A DNA stretch of 64,000 bases, taken from assembly GCF_000759675.1 (NCBI RefSeq), contig NZ_BAWM01000001.1:48722-112721 (forward strand), written 5' to 3'. Source of the stretch: Neobacillus niacini. Its GTDB lineage: Bacteria > Bacillota > Bacilli > Bacillales > Cytobacillaceae. The position numbers and the translations under genes are program-made. Shown piece by piece: positions 18,159-27,820 of this stretch; positions within the stretch are counted from its first letter, which is position 1; each line of letters begins with the position of its first letter. The notes beneath the pieces are model-generated. The model saw only the letters and a list, made by a program, of their open reading frames with translations, searched no databases and had not been told where the DNA came from.

Positions 18159-18190
18159 AAATGGACCCGAATGTTTGGGTCCATTTTCAT
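18159..18190 (+). terminator. Terminator closing the parMR operon
   Basis: AAATGGACCC / GGGTCCATTT stem with loop GAATGTTT, then T-rich sequence. Confidence 0.85.
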
Positions 18191-18194
18191 TTCA

Positions 18195-18911
18195 TTATTG
18201 AATCCAGAGTTTAAATAAGCCTTCTGTTACTCCTAAGTTGTACATGTAATAGATACCAAACCCAGTACTAATCACACCTGTAACTTGGGTAAGGGCTTTA
18301 TTTAAACTAAACTTTTTCGCACTAAACACAAACGGAATTCCAATTAAAGTAGTAAAGAAAAGCATTCCGATAACGGTCCCGGCTCCAAAAATCAGAATAT
18401 AAATAGCTCCCTCCCAGGCACTATTTACTGTACTCATCGTTAAAACGACCATTGCACCGCTTCCGGCAAGACCGTGAACTAAGCCAATCAACATAGATTT
18501 TAGGTAAGAAACTTTTTTATGCTGATGATGATGTTCATGTGTGCCGCTATGATCATGAGAATGGACATGATTATGTAACGCACCATTTTGCTCATGCTTA
18601 TGTACATGAATATTTTTAAAGGAAAGAATAGTAGTAATACCAAGATAAACTAGCATAATTCCTACTAAAAACTCTAAAGACATGGCCCATTTTTCAAGAA
18701 TTTCACCTTTCATAAGAATAAGCACAATGCCAATGATAAATAATGTTGCTGTATGACCGATCCCCCAAAACACCCCTCCTAAAGACGAACGCAATAGCTT
18801 TTTACTTTGACTGGCGATAGTGGATACAGCAATGACATGGTCCGGCTCAATGGCGTGTTTGATTCCGAGTACAAACCCTAATCCTAGAATGGAAAGTAAG
18901 GTTATCTCCAT
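18195..18911 (-). CDS. Nickel/cobalt transporter family membrane protein (UreH/NiCoT-like)
   Basis: 238 residues with about six membrane helices. The second-helix signature LGIKHAIEPDHVIAVST corresponds to the HX4DH nickel/cobalt motif of the NiCoT/UreH superfamily. A cytoplasmic His-rich loop (residues about 105-132, HVHSHDHSGTHEHHHQH) is a likely metal-binding buffer. No urease or hydrogenase genes are adjacent, so the ion (Ni or Co) is undetermined. Good SD GGGGAG before ATG. Confidence 0.8.
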   Translation of the reverse strand: MEITLLSILGLGFVLGIKHAIEPDHVIAVSTIASQSKKLLRSSLGGVFWGIGHTATLFIIGIVLILMKGEILEKWAMSLEFLVGIMLVYLGITTILSFKNIHVHKHEQNGALHNHVHSHDHSGTHEHHHQHKKVSYLKSMLIGLVHGLAGSGAMVVLTMSTVNSAWEGAIYILIFGAGTVIGMLFFTTLIGIPFVFSAKKFSLNKALTQVTGVISTGFGIYYMYNLGVTEGLFKLWIQ

Positions 18912-19083
18912 TTATCTCTCCCCTTTTGTTGTCTATTAAAAAACTTTTGCACCATTATAGCACATAAAAATGTTTTCTATTAGGAAACTTTTGCTTAATA
19001 TAGGACAAAAAACGTTTCTTTTCTTAACTTATTCGGACTTATCAAAGACAATTTAGAAAAGATAAAAAAATTTAAGTTTTATC

Positions 19084-19108
19084 AAACCATTTTATCGACT
19101 TCATCGTT
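19084..19108 (+). promoter_or_regulatory. Candidate ECF-sigma promoter of the secreted-protein gene
   Basis: -35 element AAACC at 19084-19088, a 16-nt spacer, and -10 element CGTT at 19105-19108. The same elements and spacing occur upstream of the ECF sigma gene (21073-21102, minus strand). The AAC/CGT pair with this spacing is typical of ECF promoters. Confidence 0.6.
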
Positions 19109-19149
19109 TCCTTAGGTGTAAGTCCAAAAAAGGAATTCGAAGGAGCTGA

Positions 19150-19668
19150 ATGGGAATGAAGTTACGTTTAAAGGTCGTCATCGGTTTATCAATCATTTCA
19201 ATGTTTTTGTTTGGTGGTATGGTTGCAGCAGCAACAGATTTTACACAGTTTGGCTTTAAAGATGTTGTAGCAGAAAAGGTCATAAATGCAGGGGAAGCTG
19301 AAAAAATTAGTCATAGCGGAATTAAAATTCAAATACCAGAAGGGGCCTTTGATCATGACGTTCTCTTTCAAGTCCTCGAGGGTAACAATAAACATTTTCA
19401 AGCTGTTGCTCCTGAAGGAGAAAAGGTCATTATGAATTTTGCCTTTCGTGTCATCGATTTGGAAACAAACGAAATATTAGGTGCCTTTAATAAACCTGTT
19501 ACATTTAGTTACAAAGATAAGGATGTAAATAAAGGGAGCATTTATTATAATTATAGAACAGATGGAACGATTGCAAATAATAATGGAGGATCCGTCATCG
19601 AAGGGAGAACTCTAACCCATCCGGTTGGAGGAGCGCCAGTCGGCTGGTTCATCACCTCACCTAAATAG
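19150..19668 (+). CDS. Secreted protein of unknown function, ZU5-like segment; probable ECF-sigma target
   Basis: 172 residues. Residues 1-28 are a signal peptide ending GGMVAAA. Residues about 58-75 (SGIKIQIPEGAFDHDVLFQV) resemble the conserved strand-turn of ZU5-type beta domains; the remainder is predicted beta-rich. No enzymatic motif was found. SD AGGAG precedes ATG 19150 (a second ATG at 19156 is possible). It converges on the anti-sigma gene, and its promoter matches that of the sigma operon, so an envelope-stress or redox-stress role is inferred. Confidence 0.65.
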   Translation: MGMKLRLKVVIGLSIISMFLFGGMVAAATDFTQFGFKDVVAEKVINAGEAEKISHSGIKIQIPEGAFDHDVLFQVLEGNNKHFQAVAPEGEKVIMNFAFRVIDLETNEILGAFNKPVTFSYKDKDVNKGSIYYNYRTDGTIANNNGGSVIEGRTLTHPVGGAPVGWFITSPK

Positions 19669-19678
19669 TAATATAATT

Positions 19679-19712
19679 AAAGGCCGATGATTCCTATGAG
19701 TCATCGGCCTTT
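19679..19712. terminator. Bidirectional terminator
   Basis: AAAGGCCGATGA / TCATCGGCCTTT stem between the converging secreted-protein and anti-sigma genes. Confidence 0.85.
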
Positions 19713-19716
19713 AGCA

Positions 19717-20457
19717 TTAGGTCCCTAAAACTTTTTGTCCGCGAGGCTGAGTGCCATTGGCGTCTGGTTCAAGTGAGATTCCAATGGCTTCAAAAGATTC
19801 ATCTTTTTCCCTTAACTCATAGGTCAAGACACCATTCCCTTGTTCATCTACATGGAATACCCCTGCACTTCTTCTTTTTCCCTCATGGATTAGCCAGACC
19901 TGATAGGCCTCAGTACCCTTTGTATCAGCAAGACCTTGCAGCTGAAAAACTAACTGTTTTTTGTTGCCTTGCTGATAAAGCCATGCCTTTCCTTGTGTAT
20001 CTTGGTTAGATGGTGTACCTGATTTTAAGGAAAATACTTGAAGTACCTTTGTTGGGGTTTGAACCTGTTTTGGTACCTCTTTCAACTGATTACTGGTAAT
20101 AATATGGCTCCAAGTTACACCTACAAAGGCTAGGAAGAATACGGCAGCTGCCCATCCATAGAGATTAAATTCGTTTAACCATTTCCTGGGATTTTTCGAT
20201 TTAACAGCAGGTGCAGGGCTTTTTTTAACTGGAAAAATACTATTCATGACTTCTTCTTTTAAATTGGAGGGAACATCGACATCATCTAATTTGTATGGAA
20301 TCAAATTCCATGCCTCCTGAAGTTCTTCTAAATCTTTACGACAAGAAGAACAGGTTAATAGATGCTTCTTCATAACATTTCTTTCTTCAATTGATCCTTC
20401 ACCGATTAAATAACTGACTAATTCATCGGAAAATGAACAGCTATTAAGTGTGCTCAT
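19717..20457 (-). CDS. Zinc-binding anti-sigma factor with RskA-like extracytoplasmic domain
   Basis: 246 residues. The N-terminal cytoplasmic zinc-finger anti-sigma domain has HLLTCSSC (His32, Cys36, Cys39), and a single membrane helix lies at about 109-128 (LYGWAAAVFFLAFVGVTWSH). The outer domain reads like the RskA C-terminal fold (GKAWLYQQGNKKQLVFQLQG, AYQVWLIHEGKRRSAGVFHV). It begins 3 nt after the sigma gene, implying coupled synthesis. It should hold the sigma factor inactive at the membrane until released, usually by regulated proteolysis. Confidence 0.85.
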   Translation of the reverse strand: MSTLNSCSFSDELVSYLIGEGSIEERNVMKKHLLTCSSCRKDLEELQEAWNLIPYKLDDVDVPSNLKEEVMNSIFPVKKSPAPAVKSKNPRKWLNEFNLYGWAAAVFFLAFVGVTWSHIITSNQLKEVPKQVQTPTKVLQVFSLKSGTPSNQDTQGKAWLYQQGNKKQLVFQLQGLADTKGTEAYQVWLIHEGKRRSAGVFHVDEQGNGVLTYELREKDESFEAIGISLEPDANGTQPRGQKVLGT

Positions 20458-20460
20458 TTT

Positions 20461-21027
20461 TCATTCCCCCATATCCAAAACTAAATGATTTCTTAATATT
20501 TTTAGTGTTTGATGAAGCCTGCTCTTTATCGTTCCTATGGGTTCCTTATTCATTTCTGCAATTTCACTAAGTGTGTACCCTTCCCAATATAAACTTTGGA
20601 TAAGCTGGATTTGGCTTTTTGATAAATACTGATGCGCTCTTTGGACTTGATCGCGGATATGTTTTCGTGTGACGATATCCTCTGGACTATTGTTGGAGCT
20701 ATCAGGAATGCATTCTAATTGCTCTTGTTGAAATGAGATAAGAGCGTTATCTCTCTTTTCCTTCCGATGGTAATCAATAGTGATATTACGGGTAATCGTG
20801 AGAAGCCAATTAACAAATTGTCCCTTTTCCGGGTTATACCCATACTCGGTTGTCCATAGTCGTGTAAAGACTAATTGGACAATCACTCGTGTTTTCTCCT
20901 GATCTCTTGTCGATTTTAGGATAAAGGAATAGACAAGCTTTATGTAACGATCATAGATCTCTTCAAGAGCTGGACGGTGTTTTTCTTTGATGAGTAGCAT
21001 TAATTCAGTATCGGTCTTGTTTTGCAT
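20461..21027 (-). CDS. ECF RNA polymerase sigma factor (sigK/rpoE-like)
   Basis: 188 residues with sigma-2 (ALEEIYDRYIKLVYSFIL; the -10 recognition helix FVNWLLTITRNITIDYHRK) and sigma-4 (LSKSQIQLIQSLYWEGYTLS, then EIAEMNKEPIGTIKSRLHQT, a helix-turn-helix). There is no region 1.1 or 3, as usual for ECF factors. The start is supported by AGGGAG. The cognate anti-sigma follows. The putative own promoter is at 21073-21102. Confidence 0.92.
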   Translation of the reverse strand: MQNKTDTELMLLIKEKHRPALEEIYDRYIKLVYSFILKSTRDQEKTRVIVQLVFTRLWTTEYGYNPEKGQFVNWLLTITRNITIDYHRKEKRDNALISFQQEQLECIPDSSNNSPEDIVTRKHIRDQVQRAHQYLSKSQIQLIQSLYWEGYTLSEIAEMNKEPIGTIKSRLHQTLKILRNHLVLDMGE

Positions 21028-21072
21028 GATTAGGTCTCCCTTTTTTTAGTTCCAGATCTCTTTAAATAAATA

Positions 21073-21102
21073 AACGAAAAAAATTGAAGATCGGTTTGTA
21101 AC
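21073..21102 (-). promoter_or_regulatory. Candidate autoregulatory ECF promoter of the sigma/anti-sigma operon
   Basis: On the minus strand GTTACAAACC, 16 nt, then CGTT. Matches the promoter ahead of the gene at 19150 in both hexamers and spacer. Confidence 0.6.
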
Positions 21103-21272
21103 ATTTTACAAAGCAGGAAGGCATTTATTCTTAAAATCTGATGAATGTTTCTATGAAACTCTTTTAAATATACTTCAAATATAAAAAATGCAGAAGAAAA
21201 ACTAAGCAGACATAATAATTTTTATTCTATAGATAAGGATAAGAGTAGGAAGAGGAGAGGAGTAATCACAAA

Positions 21273-21573
21273 ATGGAAAAATATAAAAACTATCGTTTTC
21301 CTTTTTGCTGGATGTTTGGAATCTTTTTCTTAATTATTTGTGTCTCCCTTTTAGTTGGAGCCGTTATGGGAGCCATTCAAAGCGGAGGTATGATTGGGGA
21401 ATTGTTAATCCTAAGTTTATTTGGATTCCCGCCTGAGGCACTGCCAATCATCGCGGCGATTTCTACGTTAATCGACCCACCTGCAACCATGCTATGCAAG
21501 CGGAGATAATGTTGCGGGTATGATGGTTTCAAGAATGGCTGAAGGCAAGAATTGGCTTTGGAAAAGTGCATAA
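21273..21573 (+). pseudogene. Collapsed dicarboxylate/amino-acid:cation symporter gene
   Basis: The first about 35 codons (MEKYKNYRFPFCWMFGIFFL..) give a typical first membrane helix of a DAACS symporter. The reading then jumps directly to the family C-terminus (MIGELLILSLFGFPPEALPI, AAISTLIDPPATML), so about 350 codons are missing. Two bases are also lost near 21493: restoring them gives LNASGDNVAGMMVSRMAEGK and a stop at 21573. Both an internal deletion and a frameshift are visible, so transport is impossible. The original terminator remains. Confidence 0.75.
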
Positions 21574-21575
21574 AT

Positions 21576-21612
21576 AAAAGGGGTGCTCCAAAACCAGAGC
21601 ACCCCTTTTATT
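21576..21612. terminator. Terminator shared by the symporter remnant and gdhA
   Basis: AAAAGGGGTGCTC / GAGCACCCCTTTT with an 8-nt loop; A and T runs on both sides. Confidence 0.88.
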
Positions 21613-23028
<1,416 letters not shown>

Positions 23029-23101
23029 TTAAATTATTCGATTATTGATATGAAATATTTTATAATTAAATAATAATCTAAACAATATTAATAATAGATA
23101 A

Positions 23102-23126
23102 CATTCATCTCAAAATGAGATGAATG
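23102..23126. promoter_or_regulatory. LysR-type operator: perfect 11-bp inverted repeat
   Basis: CATTCATCTCA, AAA, TGAGATGAATG. Within it ATCTCAAAATGAGAT fits the T-N11-A LysR box. It runs up to the SD of the gltC-like gene and lies 107 nt from the gdhA start, fitting autoregulation plus control of gdhA. Confidence 0.75.
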
Positions 23127-23138
23127 GAGGTGGGCTCT

Positions 23139-24044
23139 TTGGAATTACGACAAATCCAATACTTTATGGAAGTGGCCAAGCGTGAACATGTTACCGAGGC
23201 AGCAATGGCACTGCATGTGGCACAATCAGCTGTAAGCCGGCAAATTTTTAACCTGGAAAAAGAGCTCGGTGTTAATCTTTTTATCCGAGAGGGACGAAAT
23301 GTCAAACTGACCATGATCGGACAGATGTTTCTAGAGCATATGGAACAGGCGATGAAGGTAATTGATGAGGCACAACGAGAAATTGAAGAATACTTAGACC
23401 CAATGAAAGGGACGATTCGAATTGGTTTTCCGAGCAGTCTAGCCTCTTATACACTGCCAACAACGATTTCAGCCTTCCGAGATCGGTATCATCAGGTGAA
23501 ATTTCAACTGAAACAGGGGTCCTACAATGAGTTGATTGAGGGTGTGATCAATGGTGATTTCGATATGGCATTGATTGGTCCTGTACCAAAACAGGAGAAA
23601 AAGGTGGCGGGTACGACTCTTTTTACAGATAATATTGTTGCCCTACTGCCCTTAAGCCATCCTCTTGCTGACTCACCGTCAATAAAATTAAGTCAATTAC
23701 GGGAGGATTCCTTCGTCCTGTTTCCCAAAGGATTTATTTTAAGGGATATCATCGTAAATGCTTGCGGACAGCTTGGCTTCCAGCCGAAAGTGTCCTTCGA
23801 GGGTGAAGATATAGATTCGATAAAAGGATTGGTATCAGCTGGGCTGGGAATTACATTAATTCCAGAAATTACATTGGTAGATGGGCTCCCTCGTTCTACT
23901 GTTAAGATACCGGTTATGGAGCCTGAAGTTAGCCGCACGGTCGGAGTCATTATCCCAATAGAACGCAAGCTGCTCCCTACGGTTAGGCTTTTCTATGAAT
24001 TTTTAAAAGATTTCTTTTCCATTCTAGACCAATACCAAAGGTAA
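23139..24044 (+). CDS. gltC: GltC-like LysR transcriptional regulator
   Basis: 301 residues. TTG 23139 is the start (GGAGGTG 6 nt upstream); an ATG 15 nt earlier overlaps the SD. The N-terminal winged HTH reads MELRQIQYFMEVAKREHVTE, then AAMALHVAQSAVSRQIFNLE. The effector domain includes IRIGFPSSLASYTLPTTISA and VSAGLGITLIPE. It closely follows Bacillus GltC, which activates glutamate synthase genes in response to 2-oxoglutarate/glutamate. Here the divergent neighbour is gdhA, so the inferred role is control of glutamate dehydrogenase. Confidence 0.85.
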   Translation: MELRQIQYFMEVAKREHVTEAAMALHVAQSAVSRQIFNLEKELGVNLFIREGRNVKLTMIGQMFLEHMEQAMKVIDEAQREIEEYLDPMKGTIRIGFPSSLASYTLPTTISAFRDRYHQVKFQLKQGSYNELIEGVINGDFDMALIGPVPKQEKKVAGTTLFTDNIVALLPLSHPLADSPSIKLSQLREDSFVLFPKGFILRDIIVNACGQLGFQPKVSFEGEDIDSIKGLVSAGLGITLIPEITLVDGLPRSTVKIPVMEPEVSRTVGVIIPIERKLLPTVRLFYEFLKDFFSILDQYQR

Positions 24045-24071
24045 AAGCCCAACCAATCGGTTGGGCTTCAT
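24045..24071. terminator. Terminator between gltC and pepT
   Basis: AAGCCCAACC / GGTTGGGCTT stem with loop AATC; serves converging genes. Confidence 0.85.
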
Positions 24072-25298
24072 TTATGCTTTTTGTTCAAAAAGTTTTGTAA
24101 TTTCGATGACCGTGTTTGTTGCTTTGATCATATTATCAACGGAAATAAACTCAAACTTTCCGTGGAAGTTTACCCCGCCTGTAAAAATATTTGGAGTTGG
24201 CAATCCCATATAAGAAAGCTGAGAGCCATCCGTACCGCCGCGGATTGGTTTGATAAGCGGTTTAATGTCGAGGTTCTCCATCGCCTGCTGGGCAATGTCG
24301 ACGATTTCCATAACCGGTTTAATTTTTTCACCCATATTGTAATATTGGTCTTTTAATTCTAAAAGAATGGTATCATTGCCGTATCTTTCATTGAGTAGAT
24401 CGACAATGGATTTCATTCTGTTTTTTCGAGCTTCGAAGATTTCTTTGTCATGATCTCGGATAATGTAGTGGAGCTTTGTTTGCTCAACCTCACCATTGAA
24501 AGAAATAAGATGATAGAACCCTTCATATCCTTCAGTATGTTCAGGTGCTTCCAGCGCTGGCAGCTGGCTATGTAATTCCATGGAAATCTTCATTGAATTT
24601 ACCATTTTATCTTTGGCTGAACCAGGATGGATATTAGTTCCATTGATAGTGATTTTAGCTGCCGCTGCATTAAAGCTTTCGTATTCTAACTCCCCAAGCG
24701 GTCCTCCATCCACGGTATAAGCGTACTTGGCATTGAAGGCGGCAACGTCAAACTTATGTGGACCTCTGCCAATTTCCTCATCCGGCGTGAACGCAACGCG
24801 GACCTTACCGTGCTTGATTTCTGGATGTTGAATCAGGTAAGACATTGCGGTCATGATTTCAGCAATCCCGGCTTTGTTATCAGCACCAAGTAGTGTCGTA
24901 CCGTCAGTTGTGATGAGTGTGTGCCCTTTGTAGCTTGGAAGACTTGGGAAATCCTTCGTTGACATGGTGACGTTTGGGTTAAGAGGGATATCATTCCCGT
25001 CATAGTCTTCAACGATTTGTGGGTTCACATTCTTGCCCGTGAAATCCGTTGCTGTGTCAACGTGTGCGAGGAATCCGATCGTTGGCACCTCTTTATCTGT
25101 GTTAGAAGGCAAGGTAGCCATCACATAACCATTTTCATCGATCGTTACCTCATCCATGCCAATCGACTTTAACTCCTCAACGAGCATGTTAGCTAATGTG
25201 AGCTGTCCAGGTGTAGAAGGACAGCTTTCATTGCTCTCATTCGACTGCGTATCCACCTTAACATAGGAAGTAAATCTTTCAATGATCTCATTCTTCAC
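24072..25298 (-). CDS. pepT: Peptidase T (tripeptide aminopeptidase, M20B)
   Basis: Cytosolic zinc aminopeptidase that removes N-terminal residues from tripeptides, useful downstream of peptide import. 408 residues from GTG 25298 (AAGGGAG upstream). Metal-binding motifs are [25 protein letters not shown] and [15 protein letters not shown], with a C-terminal His in [11 protein letters not shown]. Length and motifs match PepT. Monocistronic, ending at a shared terminator. Confidence 0.93.
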   Translation of the reverse strand: MKNEIIERFTSYVKVDTQSNESNESCPSTPGQLTLANMLVEELKSIGMDEVTIDENGYVMATLPSNTDKEVPTIGFLAHVDTATDFTGKNVNPQIVEDYDGNDIPLNPNVTMSTKDFPSLPSYKGHTLITTDGTTLLGADNKAGIAEIMTAMSYLIQHPEIKHGKVRVAFTPDEEIGRGPHKFDVAAFNAKYAYTVDGGPLGELEYESFNAAAAKITINGTNIHPGSAKDKMVNSMKISMELHSQLPALEAPEHTEGYEGFYHLISFNGEVEQTKLHYIIRDHDKEIFEARKNRMKSIVDLLNERYGNDTILLELKDQYYNMGEKIKPVMEIVDIAQQAMENLDIKPLIKPIRGGTDGSQLSYMGLPTPNIFTGGVNFHGKFEFISVDNMIKATNTVIEITKLFEQKA

Positions 25299-25411
25299 TT
25301 TTACAGCACTCCCTTTTCCATTTTAATAATCTAATAATAGCACGTTCATGGGTGTTGGCGGAAATGCGATGGTGTAGTGAGTGACATTACTACGTCCGAC
25401 CCCTCTTTTTG

Positions 25412-25440
25412 AAAAAAAGGGTCCAACCATTGGACCCTAT
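25412..25440 (-). terminator. Terminator of the nucleoside permease gene
   Basis: On the minus strand GGGTCCAA TGG TTGGACCC followed by TTTTTTT. A further hairpin (CGAAGTAGA / TCTACTTCG, 25527-25549) lies nearer the gene but lacks a T-tract. Confidence 0.82.
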
Positions 25441-25564
25441 TCTAGTTTTATTAAAATCTCAGCATCTTACTTATCAATTACACCATAAATTAATGGCGAT
25501 ACTTGAACCTCATTTTGTGAAAACATCGAAGTAGACGAGCTCTACTTCGACGTTGAGGCTTAAC

Positions 25565-26824
25565 TTATGCACTTAATTTTACATTCTTCATTCCATCACG
25601 CTGCTCATTTTTGTATTTAAAACTTACCGCAAAAACGATTGCGAGTATGACTGTATACGCTGCAAACACTAACCAGATCGTTTGCCAGTCTTTTACGCCG
25701 TCAATAGTGAAATAGTCCACTATTACTCCACTAATAACAGCGCCTAAATAGGTTCCGACTCCGTTGACCATTGTCATGAATAATCCTTGTGCGCTCCCAC
25801 GCATTCGGCGGTCCACTTCTTTTTCTACAAAAATAGATCCGGAAATATTAAAGAAGTCAAATGCAGCACCATACACAAACATTGATAATAGCAATAAGAT
25901 GAAGCCGCCGCTAGATGGGTTGCCATAAGCGAAGAAACCAAAGCGTAATGTCCATGCCGCCATACTCATCAACATTACCTTCTTAATCCCAAATTTACGC
26001 AAGAAAAATGGAATGGCAAGAATAAAGAATACTTCTGAAATTTGTCCCATTGATGATAAAATAGCTGGATATTTAACAACAAGGCTATCTTTATAGTCAG
26101 GGTTTAATGCAAAGTCATGTAAAAACGGGTTGCCGAATGTAACGGAAATCTGTAGTGCAGCACCTAATAGCATAGCAAAAATGAAAAAGACAGCCATTTT
26201 CTTTTGTTTAAATAACACGAAAGCTTCAAGTCCCATAAGACTGACCAACGACTTGTCCTTTTTGACATTTGACGTTGGACAGTCAGGCAGGGTCAATGAA
26301 TACAGCGCAAGTAAAATAGAAGCCCCGGCAGCAATGTATAGCTGCATGTTGCTTAACTCGAATCCACCAAGACTAATTGCCCACATGGCAAGAATAAAAC
26401 TAATGGTTCCAAAAACACGAATTGATGGGAAGTTTTTCGTTGTATCGAGCCCTTCTTTTTCTAAGCAGGAATATGAAATGGTATTAGATAAAGCAATCGT
26501 TGGCATATAAACCATTGCGTTAAAAAGCATCACCCAAAACATGGTGCTAGGGTCTGAAATCTTTGCGGCTGTAAATAAGGCAACCGCTCCAAGGAAATGA
26601 AGGATTCCATATAAACGATTTGCCTTTACCCAACGATCGGCAATAATACCGACAAGACTTGGCATAATAAGTGAAGCAATCCCTGTTGAACCATAAACGA
26701 CTCCCACTTGTGTGCCAGTAAATTGCAAAGTATCAATCATATACGAGCCAAATGTAACAAGCCAACATCCCCAAATGAAAAACTGAAGAAACATCATAAT
26801 TTTAAGTCGCGATAATACAGCCAT
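25565..26824 (-). CDS. nupG: Nucleoside:H+ symporter family permease (NupG/XapB-like MFS)
   Basis: 419 residues and about 12 membrane helices. The opening LKIMMFLQFFIWGCWLVTFG, the GIIADRWVKANRL loop and the MFNAMVYMPTIALSNTISYS segment are characteristic of the NHS branch of the major facilitator superfamily, which imports nucleosides with protons. GGGAGG SD before ATG. It is downstream of yjjW on the same strand, separated by 156 nt containing an imperfect hairpin (about 26927-26955), so it may be in the same or an adjacent unit. Confidence 0.82.
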   Translation of the reverse strand: MAVLSRLKIMMFLQFFIWGCWLVTFGSYMIDTLQFTGTQVGVVYGSTGIASLIMPSLVGIIADRWVKANRLYGILHFLGAVALFTAAKISDPSTMFWVMLFNAMVYMPTIALSNTISYSCLEKEGLDTTKNFPSIRVFGTISFILAMWAISLGGFELSNMQLYIAAGASILLALYSLTLPDCPTSNVKKDKSLVSLMGLEAFVLFKQKKMAVFFIFAMLLGAALQISVTFGNPFLHDFALNPDYKDSLVVKYPAILSSMGQISEVFFILAIPFFLRKFGIKKVMLMSMAAWTLRFGFFAYGNPSSGGFILLLLSMFVYGAAFDFFNISGSIFVEKEVDRRMRGSAQGLFMTMVNGVGTYLGAVISGVIVDYFTIDGVKDWQTIWLVFAAYTVILAIVFAVSFKYKNEQRDGMKNVKLSA

Positions 26825-26980
26825 TGCTTCCTCCCACTGAGCTCATGTCTGAAGCTCCTTTTTATGGATGTTAAAAATATAAACATAATATTCAGAAAAT
26901 TATTTTATCCAATAATTAAAAACGTTGATAAGGATACTAGCAGTAGTCCTTATTAACAAATTAAGCCAGATCATGTTAAA

Positions 26981-27820
26981 TTAAACAATGACAGCCTTTT
27001 TGAAACCAAATCCGCAGGCTAGCTGCAATAGTTTCTGAATATAAACCTCATCTGGAGATGGAGTATTTTGCAAACGCCCCTTTACCCCATAATGCCTAAA
27101 CTTAATCAGTTTTAACTTTACGCTGGTTACCTTTTCGCCAATTGTCTCTGCAATTCCACTGATTACGGCTTCTGCGTCAACCTCTTCCTGCAAGCACACA
27201 ATTCGTAATTCCTCTAATTTGTTGCAATCCGCAAGATATTTAAGATTCTTCTTAACGACAGAATTAGTAGGCCCACCTGTGAGTTTTTGGTAAGTTTGTT
27301 CATCCCAAGCCTTCACATCCAGCATGACACCTTGGCAAAGTTCCATCATTTCGGGAAAGCGGCTGAAATCGGTCGTCCCATTGCTGTCGATTAAGCATGT
27401 AAGTCCCTGTTCGCGAGCTTTTGCAAACAGTTCCTTGATAAAATTAGGGTACAGGGTGCATTCACCACCCGATACCGTAATCCCCCGGATAAATGGAATA
27501 TTCTTTTGAACCTCCCGGAAGACCTCGTCTGGAGTCATATTTCTTACACGTGGTGAGGCAAAAGACGGACAAACGGTAATACATTGGTCGCATGAGATAC
27601 ATACTTCAGGATCCCAGTTTACACGGCCGCCGGCGATGGTCAATGCACCCGATGGACAACCACTCACACAAATACCGCAGTGATTGCATAGTCTTTGTGT
27701 TTCAGGATTATGACAATAGGCACAGGCTAGGTTACATCCTTGCAAAAATATGGAAGTTCGATTCCCCGGCCCATCGACAAGGCTTAAGGGTATAATCTTG
27801 TTTATGGGAGCCCTAGTCAT
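26981..27820 (-). CDS. yjjW: YjjW-family glycyl-radical-enzyme activase (radical SAM)
   Basis: 279 residues. The radical SAM motif is CNLACAYCHNPETQ (CxxxCxxC). Two ferredoxin-like clusters follow (CNHCGICVSGCPSGAL and CISCDQCITVCPSF), as in GRE activases. GITVSGGECTLYP is the SAM-binding GGE motif. It should install the glycyl radical on YjjI under anaerobic conditions. It overlaps the yjjI stop by 4 nt (ATGA), a hallmark of a dedicated enzyme/activase pair. Confidence 0.9.
   Translation of the reverse strand: MTRAPINKIIPLSLVDGPGNRTSIFLQGCNLACAYCHNPETQRLCNHCGICVSGCPSGALTIAGGRVNWDPEVCISCDQCITVCPSFASPRVRNMTPDEVFREVQKNIPFIRGITVSGGECTLYPNFIKELFAKAREQGLTCLIDSNGTTDFSRFPEMMELCQGVMLDVKAWDEQTYQKLTGGPTNSVVKKNLKYLADCNKLEELRIVCLQEEVDAEAVISGIAETIGEKVTSVKLKLIKFRHYGVKGRLQNTPSPDEVYIQKLLQLACGFGFKKAVIV

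Noticed and set aside
23124..23138. ATG 23124 as the gltC start
   Set aside because: It overlaps the SD GGAGGTG and the operator; TTG 23139 is correctly spaced and gives the GltC N-terminus.
27592..27795. Plus-strand frame opposite yjjW
   Set aside because: Shadow of the Cys-rich ferredoxin region; no SD.
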